Source: Gorsachius magnificus (lineage: Eukaryota; Chordata; Aves; Pelecaniformes; Ardeidae). Taken from it: 64,000 nucleotides of DNA. The stretch is taken from assembly GCA_034008185.1 (NCBI GenBank), contig CM067084.1, positions 13,163,385 through 13,227,384 on the forward strand, read 5' to 3'. The translations under genes and the position numbers were made by a program. The notes under the pieces were generated by a model that saw only the letters and a program-made list of their open reading frames with translations, was not told the origin of the DNA and did not search any database. Shown in pieces: positions 12,610-24,697 of this stretch (position 1 is the first letter of the stretch; every line of letters starts with the position of its first letter).

Positions 12610-12614
12610 CCTTT
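12610..12614. repeat. Target-site duplication, left copy (CCTTT)
   Basis: CCTTT directly before the TG terminus and repeated exactly at 13361-13365 after the CA terminus. Confidence 0.65.
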
Positions 12615-12817
12615 TGTGGCAGTGTGCTCCCCCCTCATCTCTGACCCTCCCTCCTTTGACCTCTTTCAAGTGATACCCACCTGTGGTGGTGCTGATAGAT
12701 GCACCTGGTCTGTGTCTGGTCCTGAAGCATGCACCCACTGGGTGTGGGGGGAGACAGATAACCATGCAATAGCCAAGGGCTATTGTGGAATGTGCCCACC
12801 TAAGCACAGTGGTCAGT

Positions 12818-12860
12818 ATGCAAATATGACTATGAGCCAATTATCTTACCCCCATAAATA
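12818..12860 (+). promoter_or_regulatory. LTR promoter: octamer, CCAAT and TATA-like boxes
   Basis: A perfect POU octamer ATGCAAAT (12818-12825), then CCAAT (12837-12841), then CATAAATA (12853-12860), all on the plus strand within 43 bp. The spacing fits a compact RNA polymerase II promoter, with initiation expected about 25-30 bp past the TATA-like box, near 12880-12890. Motifs are seen directly; activity is inferred. Confidence 0.6.
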
Positions 12861-13040
12861 GTGAGCAGTCCAAGAGCCCTTTGAGCTCTCCTGCACGGCA
12901 GCGGGCTGCACGCCAGGATCTCCCCTTGAGCAGGGACGCCTCTTAAGGTTACTCCTCGAGGTTGAGAGATTCCTTACCATGACAGATTCTCGGTAAGTGA
13001 CTAACAGCATGCTAACTTGGAAATCTTAGCTAAGTGACAT

Positions 13041-13070
13041 AAAGGATTAATTGCGCATATATAATCCTTT
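13041..13070 (+). other. Potential RNA hairpin in the LTR
   Basis: AAAGGATTA (13041-13049) and TAATCCTTT (13062-13070) form a perfect 9-bp stem around a 12-base loop. Just downstream CTAGACTCC (13121-13129) can pair with GGAGTTTAG (13138-13146), with one G-U pair, and GGGAG can pair with CTCCC near 13185-13197. All fall in the presumed transcribed R/U5 part of the LTR. Confidence 0.6.
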
Positions 13071-13360
13071 AGACATAAACTGTTGACCAAGTCTGGGACT
13101 AGGATTGGATCCAGCCGCACCTAGACTCCTCTCTGAGGGAGTTTAGAAAGCAAGGGGATCTTTTCTGAACCTCATGACTCAACGGGAGGGTCTCCCTGAC
13201 AGTCTTGTCTGACCCTGTCCTCTGTGCAGTAAATAACAAAGTGTACCTTGCCATCGAATCTTATAAACTATTGTCGCATTTATCACTGACCTTTGTTAAC
13301 TCACTGTTTTACACCAACAAACCACATTATTTTTGCCTCCTTCTCACTCCATCCACAACA

Positions 13361-13365
13361 CCTTT
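13361..13365. repeat. Target-site duplication, right copy (CCTTT)
   Basis: Exact partner of 12610-12614. Confidence 0.65.
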
Positions 13366-16300
13366 CTCTCTTTTCCCTCTCCCCACCTGGCACAGGCTGC
13401 TTTTTACACTCAAAGTATTGTTAATACCTGGGATGGTTGCTAATCTCCTGTCAAGCAACTTCTGGGAATTACTTGATAGTTATAAGGAGGAGTTGAAAAG
13501 AGTTGCTTGTCTTCCACTCCTCTTTTGATCCAGGCTGATTCCTCATAGGAAATTACACCTACTGGACCATTTAACTGGAAAGTCTCTCCAGATATAATAG
13601 AGTGTAATACAATATAATACAATTTAATATAGTAATAGTAACTGGCAGCAAATAGAATTAGCTGCTGCCCATTTGGCAGAGGCCCTGCTTGCCCCGCGAG
13701 GAGCTCAACACAGAGGAAGGCTTAGGGCTGCATTGGCAGCGCTGCTGCCCCATGAGATGTGGTCCAACAGGTCTTGCACCACTTAGAAACACTTGGAGCT
13801 AAAACCCAGGGCCTGTTCCCTACAGGGAGCAGGACAACAGTCCCAAAGATCAGGCAAGACTCCATGAAACAAAAGCCTTTGAACTTGGTTGCATTGGGGG
13901 ACAATGTTTACAAGCTGACCGCAGCCATGAGCAATGTCAGCTGCCAAAGGCCAAGAATAGGAAGGCTTTGGTCACTGCCTGGTAAAAGAAAGTCTACAGA
14001 AATTAAACAGTAAAAACGAACAACATTGGGAAATTAACCTAGATTCATTACAAAGCATAGACATAGCCTAATCTGTTTTGCATGAAAGTTGCATGAAAAA
14101 GCTCCTCATCCATCCCCAGAAAAGGAATGGGCGGGTTTGATTGATTTATTCATTTTCCATGCATCATTTTGAAAAGTGCTGTAAAACCACAGCCAAGCCA
14201 ATGCCACTGGTTAAACTATGTCTATGCAGACGTTAGGAGATAAAATGATTCCAACATCAATCTCTTTTTCCAGTTTCTTGCTGCAAAACACAGCAATAAA
14301 TTGCAGACAGTTCACCACAAGGCTAAGATGTAATGCTGTAAAAACTTCTATAAAGCTTCAGTACCAAATTTAACTCCAGTGATAGCCTGTATCACTAGGT
14401 CCTCATGCTGCGGCAGGAGATGGTTCTGCTAAACAGTAGCAGCAAATCAATTAAAAGTTGCAGTAAATAGCACAATCCCTTAAAAGCATTCACAGTACAA
14501 ACATGGTAATGTTCAATGTTATATTTAGGAATGGGATATAAATAACTTACAATTACATTTACAGTGCTTCAAGCTTTGCTTAAGGACAAAACATAACTGT
14601 GTAGTAATCAGAGCTGAGGTGGTTTAAGGAAGCTTCACAAAAGCTCTGTTAAAATCGTGTTTAAAAGACACACTAGCTGCACTATTGCAACATTAAAACT
14701 CTCTGCTATTCTGCATGAAACTCCTAACAAAAACCCATACTTTGGCGTATATTGAAATATCACTTGTCTGTCTGGTAGCCCATGTCCCTCATGAATGAGG
14801 GGTTGGGTTCAGTGGAAGGAGCTTCACGGGGATGCCAGCCATGCTGGAGCCTCTGAGGGGGCAGATAGGAGTGGGAGACATACGCGTGGGGCAAGGGCCA
14901 GCTCCTGGCCCCGGTGCACCCACGATGAGCCACAACATCATTTCTTTGAACAGCAAATGTTGCTTCAGCTACCCTGGGCTATGACTCCAAGAAATGCCAG
15001 TACTGACCCATGAGTGAATTATTAACACGGATAATCTGGACTTACTGTATATTTATATGATACTTTCCAAATAAAGGCAACAGTATAAGTATGGGTGATA
15101 TCTGCAGTTGGGATGTTAAAGAAATACTATCTTATTAATGAAGATGCTTTGTAAACCCTGGGAAACAAAGAAAATCAGTAAGACAAAGGGATCTCGGCGT
15201 TTTCAGAGACATGCCTTTGAGTTGCAGGTACTTACATCCAAGTCAGGATTTACAAAACCCACACTAAGCCCCTATGAACACTCCTAAAAGACAACGCACA
15301 CTTTACAACCCGCAGTACCACAGGAATCCAGCTAGTAGGTAAGGAAAGCGTGCCATTTGCCCCAGAGTCTATCGCAAAGGAGCCCAACTGAAAAGATTAA
15401 AAGATCTCAGGAGAAAGTTTCATCATCTCTCATCCAGATACAGAAAATTACGGCCAGCTAATAATCACGGAGTGAATCATATTCATTCCCTTTAGCAAAG
15501 GGCCTCTTCTACAAGTAAAGAAGAAACAGTAACTGATATTGGCAATGTCTCCTGCCCAGTACAGAGCCCCGCACAGTGTCCCCCGGGTCTTCATTTCTCC
15601 AAATAGAAAGTACGTTCTTGCGCGTACTGAAGGGATCTCATGTGCAGGACCAGGTGCAGGCACATTAAAAGCTGTGGCAGCCTGCCTGCTGATTTCTCTC
15701 TTACCAAATAGCTTAACAAAACAATAAAATATACCTCCCCCTTCCTCATGAGCATCAGCCCTGCTGGAGTTTAATGCATTTGTCTTTTCATGCGTTAGAA
15801 AGTCCTTCAGCAGAAGAGATGTGGACAACACAGAATTAAACAGAGAAGGGGGAAAAAAAGAGAGAGAAATGACCACAGGCTAACAACGCGCGTGTGAGCA
15901 TAAACACATATGTATATTTTATAACCTCAGTACATCACACTTTGCCAATTACTCATTTAAGGATTTGGCACCATAACTGGCAGTTACAATGACCACTATT
16001 TTCCTATTGCATAAATTTTTTCATTGAATATATCTTTTGTACAGAGGCATGGGCAATTTGAAGACATACAAAGTTCCAGCATGCTGCAGTAAAAACTATT
16101 TTTTGTGTACACCCATGCAACACCAGAGCAGCAGAACCCCAAGAACAACTGGAACCTTTGTGTACAGCTATAGTAGACCTAAATATATACTCATGATTTT
16201 AGGCAGGTTTTCTGTGACATTAGATTGTGGGCTTACCCATTTTAGATTAACAGCTTCTCTTCAGCTCCTCCTCACCTGACTACCAAGGATATTCACCAAG

Positions 16301-19300
16301 GGCACCATGTTGAAGGTTATATCACTTTAAAAGGATTTTAGCGTAGAGGCTAAGTCATTAAAATTGAGAGCTCCTACCTGCGCTTCTAAAAAGCCACCTC
16401 ATACTATGTCTATGTATTAAAAGTATGGTCTGGCATTAACAAGCAGAGAAATGAAAGTAGCAAAAGTGGTAGACAAGCAAGATTGAGGTTGGATAGTAAG
16501 CCACCACCCCTTTTTTTTTTCGTCTTTTTCTTTTTTTTTAAAAAAAAGAAACAAGCAAGGCAAGAAATAGGGCTGATACTGTTGCGAAGATTTGGGGGTT
16601 TTGATCAGAACTCTATACAATAGTGGGACATGCTGTAGCAAGGAGATAATCTTCCTCATCCTAGGAAAATATATGTTAGCTAATATGTTAACATATTCTA
16701 TATTGTTAATATGTTAATACACTCAACTTGCATGATAATTGTTATGTCTGTCACTGTAAATCATCCTGTTACCCGTACATTTGCCTCCTGTTCCTCGACA
16801 CAACCCTAAGAACTGTGGCAGCTGTTCCTTTTTGCGACTCGCATTTGGCACCACTTCTTCAGTAATGAAATAAATCCACAACCGGCAGCTTTCTCCTTCC
16901 CCTGGCAACTTTGTCCCGTGGGTTTCCCCAAAGCACCTATGAAGCTCCCCTGAAGGTCACCCCACCACCTCTCACGTGAAGAGCACCAAAGGACTCAAAA
17001 TGAGGGAGAAGAAAAGGACATCTGCACGAAGAGCCCTAGTGTGAACCCCTAATGTTACAGCAAACGCCAAGATACTTTAAAGCCAATAAAGTTATATCTT
17101 TATGTAAGCGCATTCCACAAACAGAAGAGAGAGTAAACAGAAGAAAGCTTGAACTCATCGCATTCTGCTTTGAACTTCATGTGCATTTCTTGTAGAAACA
17201 GACGCTTTACACAATTCCAAAACCTTTTAAAATATTAATTGAGCAAAAATTAAATACATCAACTAAGGACATGAATGGCCATGTATTCTGTGTACAAACT
17301 AGAATGAGCACACGCAAATTATGTCAAACCCTATGTACTCTAGGCATTCATATAATTTCTATACATAATTATCAAATTCGTCATGCTAAATATGTTATAA
17401 TTCCCATTTTATCTAAATTGCATCAGAAAAGCCACATTTCTGTGCCACGATGTAAAATTACATGGGTTCCTTTTTGTTTTCTTTTTTTGCATTTCATTCT
17501 GGAAATAAATTGCGATTCTATAGTTAGGTGATTTAATGCAACAGACTTTTTCACATCTTTAAAGTGTCATATAGTTTAAAGAGATCAGAGTTCTAGACAT
17601 AAAGGTTTCATATGCACTTACAATTATTAGCTTATCACTTTTTAGGACCTCCAAATTCATACCTGTCACAAATACACTTTGAAACAAAAGCAATACCCTC
17701 TTCTTTCCCTTTCAAATGTTGAAGTGATGCTTCAAAAAACCCTTTTTGTTCTGCTCAAAAAGGAATCAAAGTAAATAAGGATTAATGTGTAGGTCTTGCA
17801 CTGTACTGTTATCAGGGCTGAATTCATTAATCTGATGAATTGTGACAGTTAGGCTATAAAGTGCAGAAAATGTCTGTAGTGTACAGTAAGAGGAGTTCTG
17901 GAGTTTCCAACTTCTCACTACCACTTTCTTTGAAACTCCACAGTCGCAGTAACTTCCACGCCAGAAAGCTAGAACTCACATTTTTGGGTTTTAGAGCCAA
18001 AGGAAGAGATAATACAAATGCTATTAGACAAGGCTACTTTTTTTTCCATCCACACTTCCTAAAAAACCCAAGACAAATTATATTTTCCATATTATCCTAA
18101 AAAGTCAAGATCCCAACCCCTCTTGTAACCATATAATTCCAGACGACTGTACTATTTGAAGTCCTAAACGCACATCTGTTTTCAGGATCAGGATCCCACA
18201 AGTTTAAAACCTGACATTTTGATATATTAACACTTTTAAGACTTCAAGAAATGGATGATCACTTTGAGCTAATACGTCATGTTGACAACTCTACATCTTT
18301 TGAGTCATTTACCTAAATAACTAAAGGTCACATAGTCCACATCAGTCAAGAATTTACTTCCAAAATACCCAGGGACCTCAAATTCTGCTAGTCTGTATTT
18401 TTTCCCCCCCTGCAATGGACAGACTTCTAAACAAGTAATTGATTCACATCTGTATCGAGAACAAATATTTCACCACTTATCTACAGGCAGGTAACCAGTA
18501 ATAAAAATGAAGCACATTTCTCTTTTCTTTCCTTTATTTTCTTTGACCATCACCATGACCCATCCAGCTTTAATTTGATCTTCTCGAAACTAATACCTTG
18601 GGAAAAAAGCTCCTAGAAGCACCTATGCATTCTGGAGTAACCAAAGGAGGTCTGCTTTTACTTCTGTTCTTTTCCGTCTAGTGCAATAGTGCTTACTACC
18701 TGTTAAAACTTACCATCAGCAACATTCAAAAACCACAAGCACCGATTTTTCTGTGAGTAAAAGCACTCTAGGCACCCTATCTCATTAGTAATCTACAAAC
18801 AGCCAAAATTGCAGTATTATTTGCATTGCCTAGAGGTGAAATTCTCCGTTACCATCTCCTTCATGAACCAAATTGAGATTCGGAGATTAAGTATTACAAA
18901 ATTCATGTCCCGTAGGGAGACTTAAGCACACCTATCACACACCAGCTGCATGGCACAGCTACGCAGCACCTGCACAGCTATACGGACAGTCGATCAACTA
19001 TGCCAGAGGTGTGCGCCAGACTCCCCCGGGAAAGATCAGAGCTGGGGTTCAGTGCACCTCCTGAGTTCAAGAGAGTGTCCTGGCATTTTCTGTCAGAGAT
19101 AACAAGTAAAGGGCACCTGGAAATAGGAGAAAAAGGGGAAGTATAACTGTCTTTAGAAAAAAATTAAGGTCATGAGACTTAAGTAGTTATTCCAACAAGC
19201 GACAATTTGCACATTGATAATACAAGGGTGCAGGAGCCACAGTAGGAATGGGCCTTCAGGCAACTTCTTTTCTGCCTGCCTTCTGATGGAAATCAAAGTG

Positions 19301-20390
19301 TGATATATACGCATTGCACAAGCTGAACTGCGCCCTCCATTTTGTGAGGTAAATGGTCAGTAGCAAATGCTTTCCTCATCAATTGCATTTCATCGTCGCT
19401 TTTCCATTTGTTAGAAGACAAGGGCAGTTGCATGTTCCAGCCCCAGAGAACATTATGCTGCTACAAAGATACAAGAACTGCGTATAAGCAGCCCGAATCT
19501 CTAGATATCTGGAGCCTTCTTTCTGCTCAAGTAAAGAGAAACAAGCAAAATAAGATTGAACAGCATTATCTGCTGCATGGCACGTACAGTGATGAGAGAT
19601 TGTTTCAGAACCCTATTTCTGCCAGCTTTATCTGAACTCTTGTATTATTTGCTTATACATTTGATTCTACGTACAGTATGTATGACAATGAAAAATGATT
19701 TAGTATGCAAGCATTATTAGTAGTATCTGGAGGAGTTTGGTTTTGCCTTAAAGAGTAGTTAAATGTGCATTGGACTCTTTGGGGAATTCTGATCTTAATC
19801 CAGCAAAGCATCTTAAGAGGTTGAAGCCTCTCATATGCTTAAAATCGAGCGTATGCGAAAATGTTTTGCCAGGCTGCAGCTTTTAATAGCTCCACATATG
19901 CTTATAATTAATGCTCTGCGGCTATTTTTCATTATTGGATTTTTGTGAAAACTGCAGGAGACTCGACAGACCTGTCATAGTCTGCAGCCGCTCAACAAAA
20001 ACGAAGGCAGCCCATATTAGTGACGTTTAAGACCATTTGAGTCTGGTAACAGCAGAAATCCAAGCAGTAAAGGAGACAATTTTACAGTGCCTGCTTAACG
20101 AAACAACATACAGTCCTGGTGGTGAGCAGAATAGCTAACTACAGCAGGGGAGTCACCTTGCTAAATAGCTGGATGCTACCCAGTACTAAAACTGCCAGGG
20201 CTTTCACCTGCTGCTGCAACCACTGAAGGGATTTGTCCTTTAAAGTTTTCTGCAAGTTTGACTTGAAGTGCTTCAAAGAGGTGCCCTGAAACTGAAGCCC
20301 AGATGGGACAAGTAGTATGGGCCCGTGCTTCCCTGAATGAGGGGGTGATACCGGGGGCAGACAGACTGGCTCCCACCCGTCAGAAACCAA
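13366..20390. other. Unique non-coding DNA, no gene seen
   Basis: Seven kilobases without a recognised exon or repeat family. The open frames at 13759-14013 (plus), 15448-15876 (minus, 142 codons) and 14795-15013 (plus) have no domain and no plausible splice context. A perfect palindrome AATATGTTAACATATT is at 16682-16697. T-rich and A-rich runs lie at about 16507-16550. The part at 19830-19995 has CpGs, a TAATTA core and repeated CATATGCTTA motifs, and could be a conserved non-coding element. Confidence 0.5.
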
Positions 20391-20396
20391 GTTTTA

Positions 20397-20398
<2 letters not shown>

Positions 20399-20429
<31 letters not shown>
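20399..20429. repeat. Poly(T) run of 31 (poly(A) on the minus strand)
   Basis: Thirty-one consecutive T, the longest homopolymer in the window. Read on the minus strand it is a 31-A run that follows the block at 20430-21063, so it could be the poly(A) tail of a retrocopy. Slippage at a shorter T run is the simple alternative. Confidence 0.9.
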
Positions 20430-20434
<5 letters not shown>

Positions 20435-21063
20435 TTCAGATACTTCAAAATGTTTTAAATTATTTAAATATTAGCTTGACTGGTTTCAGTTCAAGAGCAA
20501 GAGCAACATGTGCCAAGCCATGATGTGCAGAGAAGATGCAATTCTCATCGCCTGTTGACATCCACTCTGCAGCTGGAAATAGGACTGCAACATCCATAGG
20601 AATATCCGCCCTCCACTCAACCTAGCCAGCCGAAGCAGGAACCAGAGAAATATGAAGCAAAGGGGTTTGACACAACTTTACAAATGAAGAGTATGCCCAG
20701 GGGTCCCCAGAAGCCCTAGATACCAGTTGCTGGCATCCAGGCCACCTTTGCTGCAGCAGTTGGCCACGCTGCATATGGCAAAACCAGCATCAGCGTGTCT
20801 GTTGCTGCTGCAGTATCTCCTCCAGACTCACAGCAGGAGCCTGCTTACAGCCCTGCAGGGTGGCCAGCTTCTGAATCCCTTCACAGCCTCGGGAAAATCC
20901 TTCTGCCGAAGGAGAGCCCCATTTAACCACACCCCCACCATGGTTCCCTTCCAGTGGCAGCACCAGCAGCTGGGCCCAGGCTGCAGTGCAGGGTGCATAC
21001 ATGGGGCCACACAGAGACCAAATTCACCATGGCAATAGCCATGAGAATGCATTCACACCATCT
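20430..21063 (-). other. Block ending in poly(A), possible retrocopy of unknown origin
   Basis: Much of this block (about 20700-21050) is richer in GC than its surroundings and rich in CAG/CTG. On the minus strand it runs into a 31-A stretch at 20429-20399. GTTTTAC occurs just outside that run (20391-20397) and again at the other edge (21064-21070), which could be a 7-bp target duplication. The minus strand has two overlapping open frames (20790-21002 and 20828-21052) and the plus strand another (20727-21038). None matches a protein I recognise. No canonical AATAAA precedes the A run. It may be a processed pseudogene, a degenerate mobile element, or ordinary unique DNA beside an expanded T run. 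Confidence 0.3.
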
Positions 21064-21070
21064 GTTTTAC

Positions 21071-24000
21071 ATTGTACACTGGGAACATCTATCCCTATGG
21101 TATACTCATATGTATACGAGTCACACCTTCAGTGCAGGCATATTGCTTAAAAATAAGCAATTTATTCAAAACGGTTCCCTTTACCACAATGATTCCAATT
21201 TTGTTCAGCTACACTCCTCCCTGCCATTTGTTCAGGAAAAGGGGTCACCAGAAATGAAAAACCAGTGGAAGCACGTGATAAAGTAAGGCTGGGAAGGGAA
21301 GGCTTTTAAGGGAAAGGAGGTCTCTACCCCCAGCTCTTGATCAGTATGGGGAGAGACACAACAAAAGCATGCAGCAAAAATTTTGTTACCTGCTTTCATG
21401 ACCAGCCCTCTGATGAGACGGAAAGTTGAACTTCTAGTTCCTTCTAAGGGTATTTGAATCTTACCCTAATTGAATATGAAAAGATCCACACAACATCCTG
21501 CACCGGGAGCCACCAGGCTGCAACCCAAAAGGCAGGACGGTGGAACTGGGGTCACATTCAAACCAGAGGGGAAAGGGGGACCCGTGGCCAGGACAGAGGC
21601 ACCAGGTCTGCTGGAGGCTTCTGTGCATGCTGAGTTCCTTCCATGGTGTAATCACAGAATCAGTGAGAGATTCTTTTTTCCTATAATTTAGGAGCAGGAA
21701 TAGAAAGAAGTCTTATTTCATACCTCCAAAGAGGAGCTCCTAGAAGCTAAAACTAACATCCTTATATAGGATTGCACAAACACACATTCCCCCCAAAATT
21801 ACCACAGCATTGAGACCAAATTATGTGATTTCATCACCTGTATAACAACCTTAGCTAAGTCAGGTGTAAATCAGTGTTTCTGCTGTCGGGTTTAGCTGTG
21901 GGACGGCATTCCCCATTCGCGAACTCTGATCCTCTGCAAACAACACTGACAAAAGACACCGGCTCTGACAGTACAACCCGTCCCAAGAAGATATTTTGTT
22001 GGCCTAGTGCTTCCAGGCCATTACTGATGACAATGTACAGTGAGACGAAATTATGGAAAATAACGTGTATACTTTTACCTGACACATCTGAGCAGAAATT
22101 AGTGTTTTACTGGCCACAAAACACAGGGAATGTTCAAATGCAATAAAAGATGCATGTCTCATTTTATACCTCACTCCCCAAAATCCACTCAAAAACATAG
22201 ATAAATGCTGAGGTGTAGTACCCCCAGGGAAAATAGGTACCAACTGGGTCTGTGAGGCTTGGTTCTCCCAAGCACAAAAAGAGCCTTTCAGTTTGTAGAG
22301 CCAAGACAGAAGAAGAAACAGTAGCAGGGTGGGATGCTGGTCATCTTCCCTTGGAGTAAGCTTATTTTTCAAGTGCTCTGGCATACGTAGACACTCAGGA
22401 ATCAAAGAAAGGAGTCAGAATAAACACAATCTGACTGAAAAACTAAACCTAAAACTCTGGATACATGGGGAAAATATATTTAACAGGTAGAGAAACACTT
22501 AAGTTATGTGGTCACGCGTAAACCCCTCCAAGGCTGTTTTTCATCTTTTGATCCTCATAGGCCTTTTAACAGGGCTCCACTTTCACATTAATATTAAATC
22601 TAACAACTTAGTTGTTTTAAAAGCAGCTTCTTGGTGCCAACCAGCTAGAGCTGTCCAGTTCTCTAAGGAAAAAGACATCTCAATAATCAGTCAACTCTGA
22701 TCTCCCTCTTATTGACATGCAGAAAAAGAAACCCTCGCTTTTAATAATAGGACTTTCTCTCATGCAAAGATAGTGGAAGCTTTCAAAGGATAAATAATTC
22801 ATCATCTTCCAAGCTCCGAGAATAAATTTGTTCCTTTTCTGTTTTACTTTCCTTCAAGATACGACATCTTCAGAAAGCAGGGAGAAGGAGACTGCTCTTT
22901 ACTTCTAAGGATATGAACACGCTCAATGTTTCATTCCCCTCTGCAACAAAACTGTAAGATCAATAGACAAGCCCTGAAAAGCTTTTCCCACCAGGCAGAG
23001 ACTCTGCCATCTAAATAGTCTCTCAAAAGATATAATCTCACAAGCAGCAACAACAAAGAAACATCCAACACATAGCTAGGGAGCATGCTCGGAATAATCT
23101 CACATGGGGATAACTCCACAATAAGACATCAAATTAATTAAGCTTGATCATATCAGTGACTGGTGACCTATAGTTCTGTCTCCATTCTTTTAAGTTTTAT
23201 CTAAACTCCAAGGGGATATGGGAAAGTTGTTTTACTTATTGTGCCTTTTTTTGTAAACAAGGAAAAAAAAAATCTGTAGACCAGGTTGAATAAAAAAAAA
23301 AAAAAACACGCAACATACTCTGCCTGGCAAGCTGGGCTGCATTTCTATAGGTCTAAAGCAGCAAAAAAGCCTGAACAGAGCAATCACCATTTTTCACCAG
23401 CGACTGATTACACCAGCAGGGTAAGTGTTTGTGCCCAAAACTCGGGGGGGCTATTCTCATGCATGGGAGTCACTCTAGTTCTAAGGCCCAATTGCACTTG
23501 GCAAAGGATCCAAAAATCAGCTTGGAGATGATTCTCGTGGCTCCTGTTTGTAGCACAGCAGGAATCACCTTGTATTAGGCTTATTCATGAATCACAAAAA
23601 GTAGATGCAAAACCATAAAAGCTGCCATCTGCTCAGTTCAAAGCCAAATCCATCCCAGGAAAACATTTCTCACATGGAAGGAGGCAATCCCCAAGGATGG
23701 TGTGTGACCAGGAACACCAGAACGAGTATTCCCATCCATCCTGCAGGATTATTCCCTAATACACATTTACTAATCTTTGTCCGGTCACAAGTTCCATTTA
23801 TTAAAGAATGGAGCTTTCGGTACTTACTTTTAAAAGCTCCCCCAGCATTATGCAGACAGGTCATTGCCAGCAGCCACAGGATAGCAAATGTAAACACCGT
23901 TCTGCAGATGACAGGGTAATATTGTCTAATGATAATTTTAAATGATGTGTCCCTCTTCAGGAGGCCAAAAGTGCATTAATATGAATGATTTGCTGACCAA

Positions 24001-24093
24001 AGGGGGAGTAGAGCCATTTGAAACTTATAGCTACAACAAAGTAATGTTGGGGAGGGTGGAGGATAAAAATCACAATATAAGTGGTAAGTCGTT
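21071..24093. other. Unique non-coding DNA, no gene seen
   Basis: No exon or repeat family recognised. Open frames at 21874-22146 (plus), 22004-22405 (minus, 133 codons) and 23605-23919 (plus) overlap opposite-strand frames and show no domain. An A14 run lies near 23291-23305. Confidence 0.5.
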
Positions 24094-24697
24094 AATCATA
24101 GAATCACCTCGGTTGGAAAAGACCTTTAAGATCAAGTCCAACCGTTAACCTAGCACTGCCATCCCACCACTAAACCATGTCCCTAAGCACCTCATCTACC
24201 CGGCTTTTAAATACCTCCAGGGATGAGGACTCCACCACCTCCCTGGGCAGCCCATTCCAGAGCCTGACAACCCTCTCGGTGAAGAAGTTTTTCCTAATGT
24301 CTAGCCTAAACCTGCCCTGGCGCAGCTTCAAGCCATTCCCCCTCATTCTATCGTCTGTTACCAGGGAGAAGAGGCCGACCCCCACCTCACTACAGCCTCC
24401 TTTCAGGTAGTTGTAAAGGGCGATCAGGTCTCCCTTCAGCCTCCTCTTCTCCAGACTAAACAACCCCAGTTCCCTCAGCCGCTCCTCGTATGACTTGTGT
24501 TCCAGACCCCTCACCAGCTTGGTTGCTCTCCTCTGGACATGTTCCAGCAAGGCAACATCTCTCTTGTAGTGAGGGGCCCAAAACTGAACACAGTATTCGA
24601 GGTGCAGCCTCACCAGCACCGAGTACAGGGGCACGATCACTTCCCTACTCCCGCTGGTCACACTATTCCTGATACAGGCCAGGATGCCATTGGCCAT
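24094..24697 (-). mobile_element. CR1: 5'-truncated CR1 LINE, best preserved copy
   Basis: Minus-strand CR1 of about 604 bp. It has the C-terminal part of ORF2, a 3' UTR of about 76 bases (24169-24094), and a terminal octamer seen on the plus strand as AATCATAGAATCA. The 5' end is truncated near 24697, where similarity to CR1 stops. This is the least decayed CR1 in the window: its reading frame has no stop or frameshift, unlike the copies at 9763-10187 and 49747-50235. It therefore probably inserted more recently than they did, or by chance kept its frame. Confidence 0.95.
24170..24697 (-). pseudogene. CR1 ORF2 C-terminal fragment, open for 175 codons
   Basis: The C-terminal end of the CR1 ORF2 protein, which carries the endonuclease and reverse transcriptase in the full element. 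The fragment starts downstream of the reverse-transcriptase active site (no YADD is present). It shows the conserved [72 protein letters not shown] and [16 protein letters not shown] segments before the stop. All are in one frame. The initial methionine is internal to ORF2, so this is not a real start. The fragment lacks catalytic domains and cannot retrotranspose on its own. Opposite-strand open frames here (24177-24410, 24490-24672, 24497-24721) are antisense readings of it. Confidence 0.93.

Larger units (their letters stand above)
12615..13360 (+). mobile_element. Solo LTR of an endogenous retrovirus
   Basis: A 746-bp element beginning TGTGGCAGTG and ending CATCCACAACA, flanked by exact 5-bp repeats CCTTT at 12610-12614 and 13361-13365. 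It has retroviral LTR architecture: a U3 with octamer ATGCAAAT (12818-12825), CCAAT (12837-12841) and a TATA-like CATAAATA (12853-12860). A GC-richer R/U5-like part follows (GAGCTCTCCTGCACGGCAGC and onward), then three potential RNA hairpins between 13041 and 13200, and a possible AGTAAA polyadenylation signal (13228-13233). The middle part looks like known avian LTRs, from memory. No internal retroviral genes and no second copy are present, so this is a solo LTR. The boundaries were chosen because they gave TG...CA ends and a target duplication; alternatives ending near 13313 or 13326 gave none. The open frames at 12559-12861 and 13205-13528 are not genes. Confidence 0.75.

Noticed and set aside
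15448..15876. 142-codon minus-strand frame
   Set aside because: No recognisable domain, overlapping a plus-strand frame; length is compatible with chance in 64 kb.
16682..16697. Perfect 16-bp palindrome AATATGTTAACATATT
   Set aside because: AT-rich and short; such palindromes are expected by chance in this base composition.
21648..21660. AATCACAGAATCA, like two antisense CR1 octamers
   Set aside because: No CR1 body adjoins it (no TTGGAAAAGACC-type sequence), so it may be chance.
22004..22405. 133-codon minus-strand frame
   Set aside because: No domain, and the plus strand is open over part of the same DNA (21874-22146).
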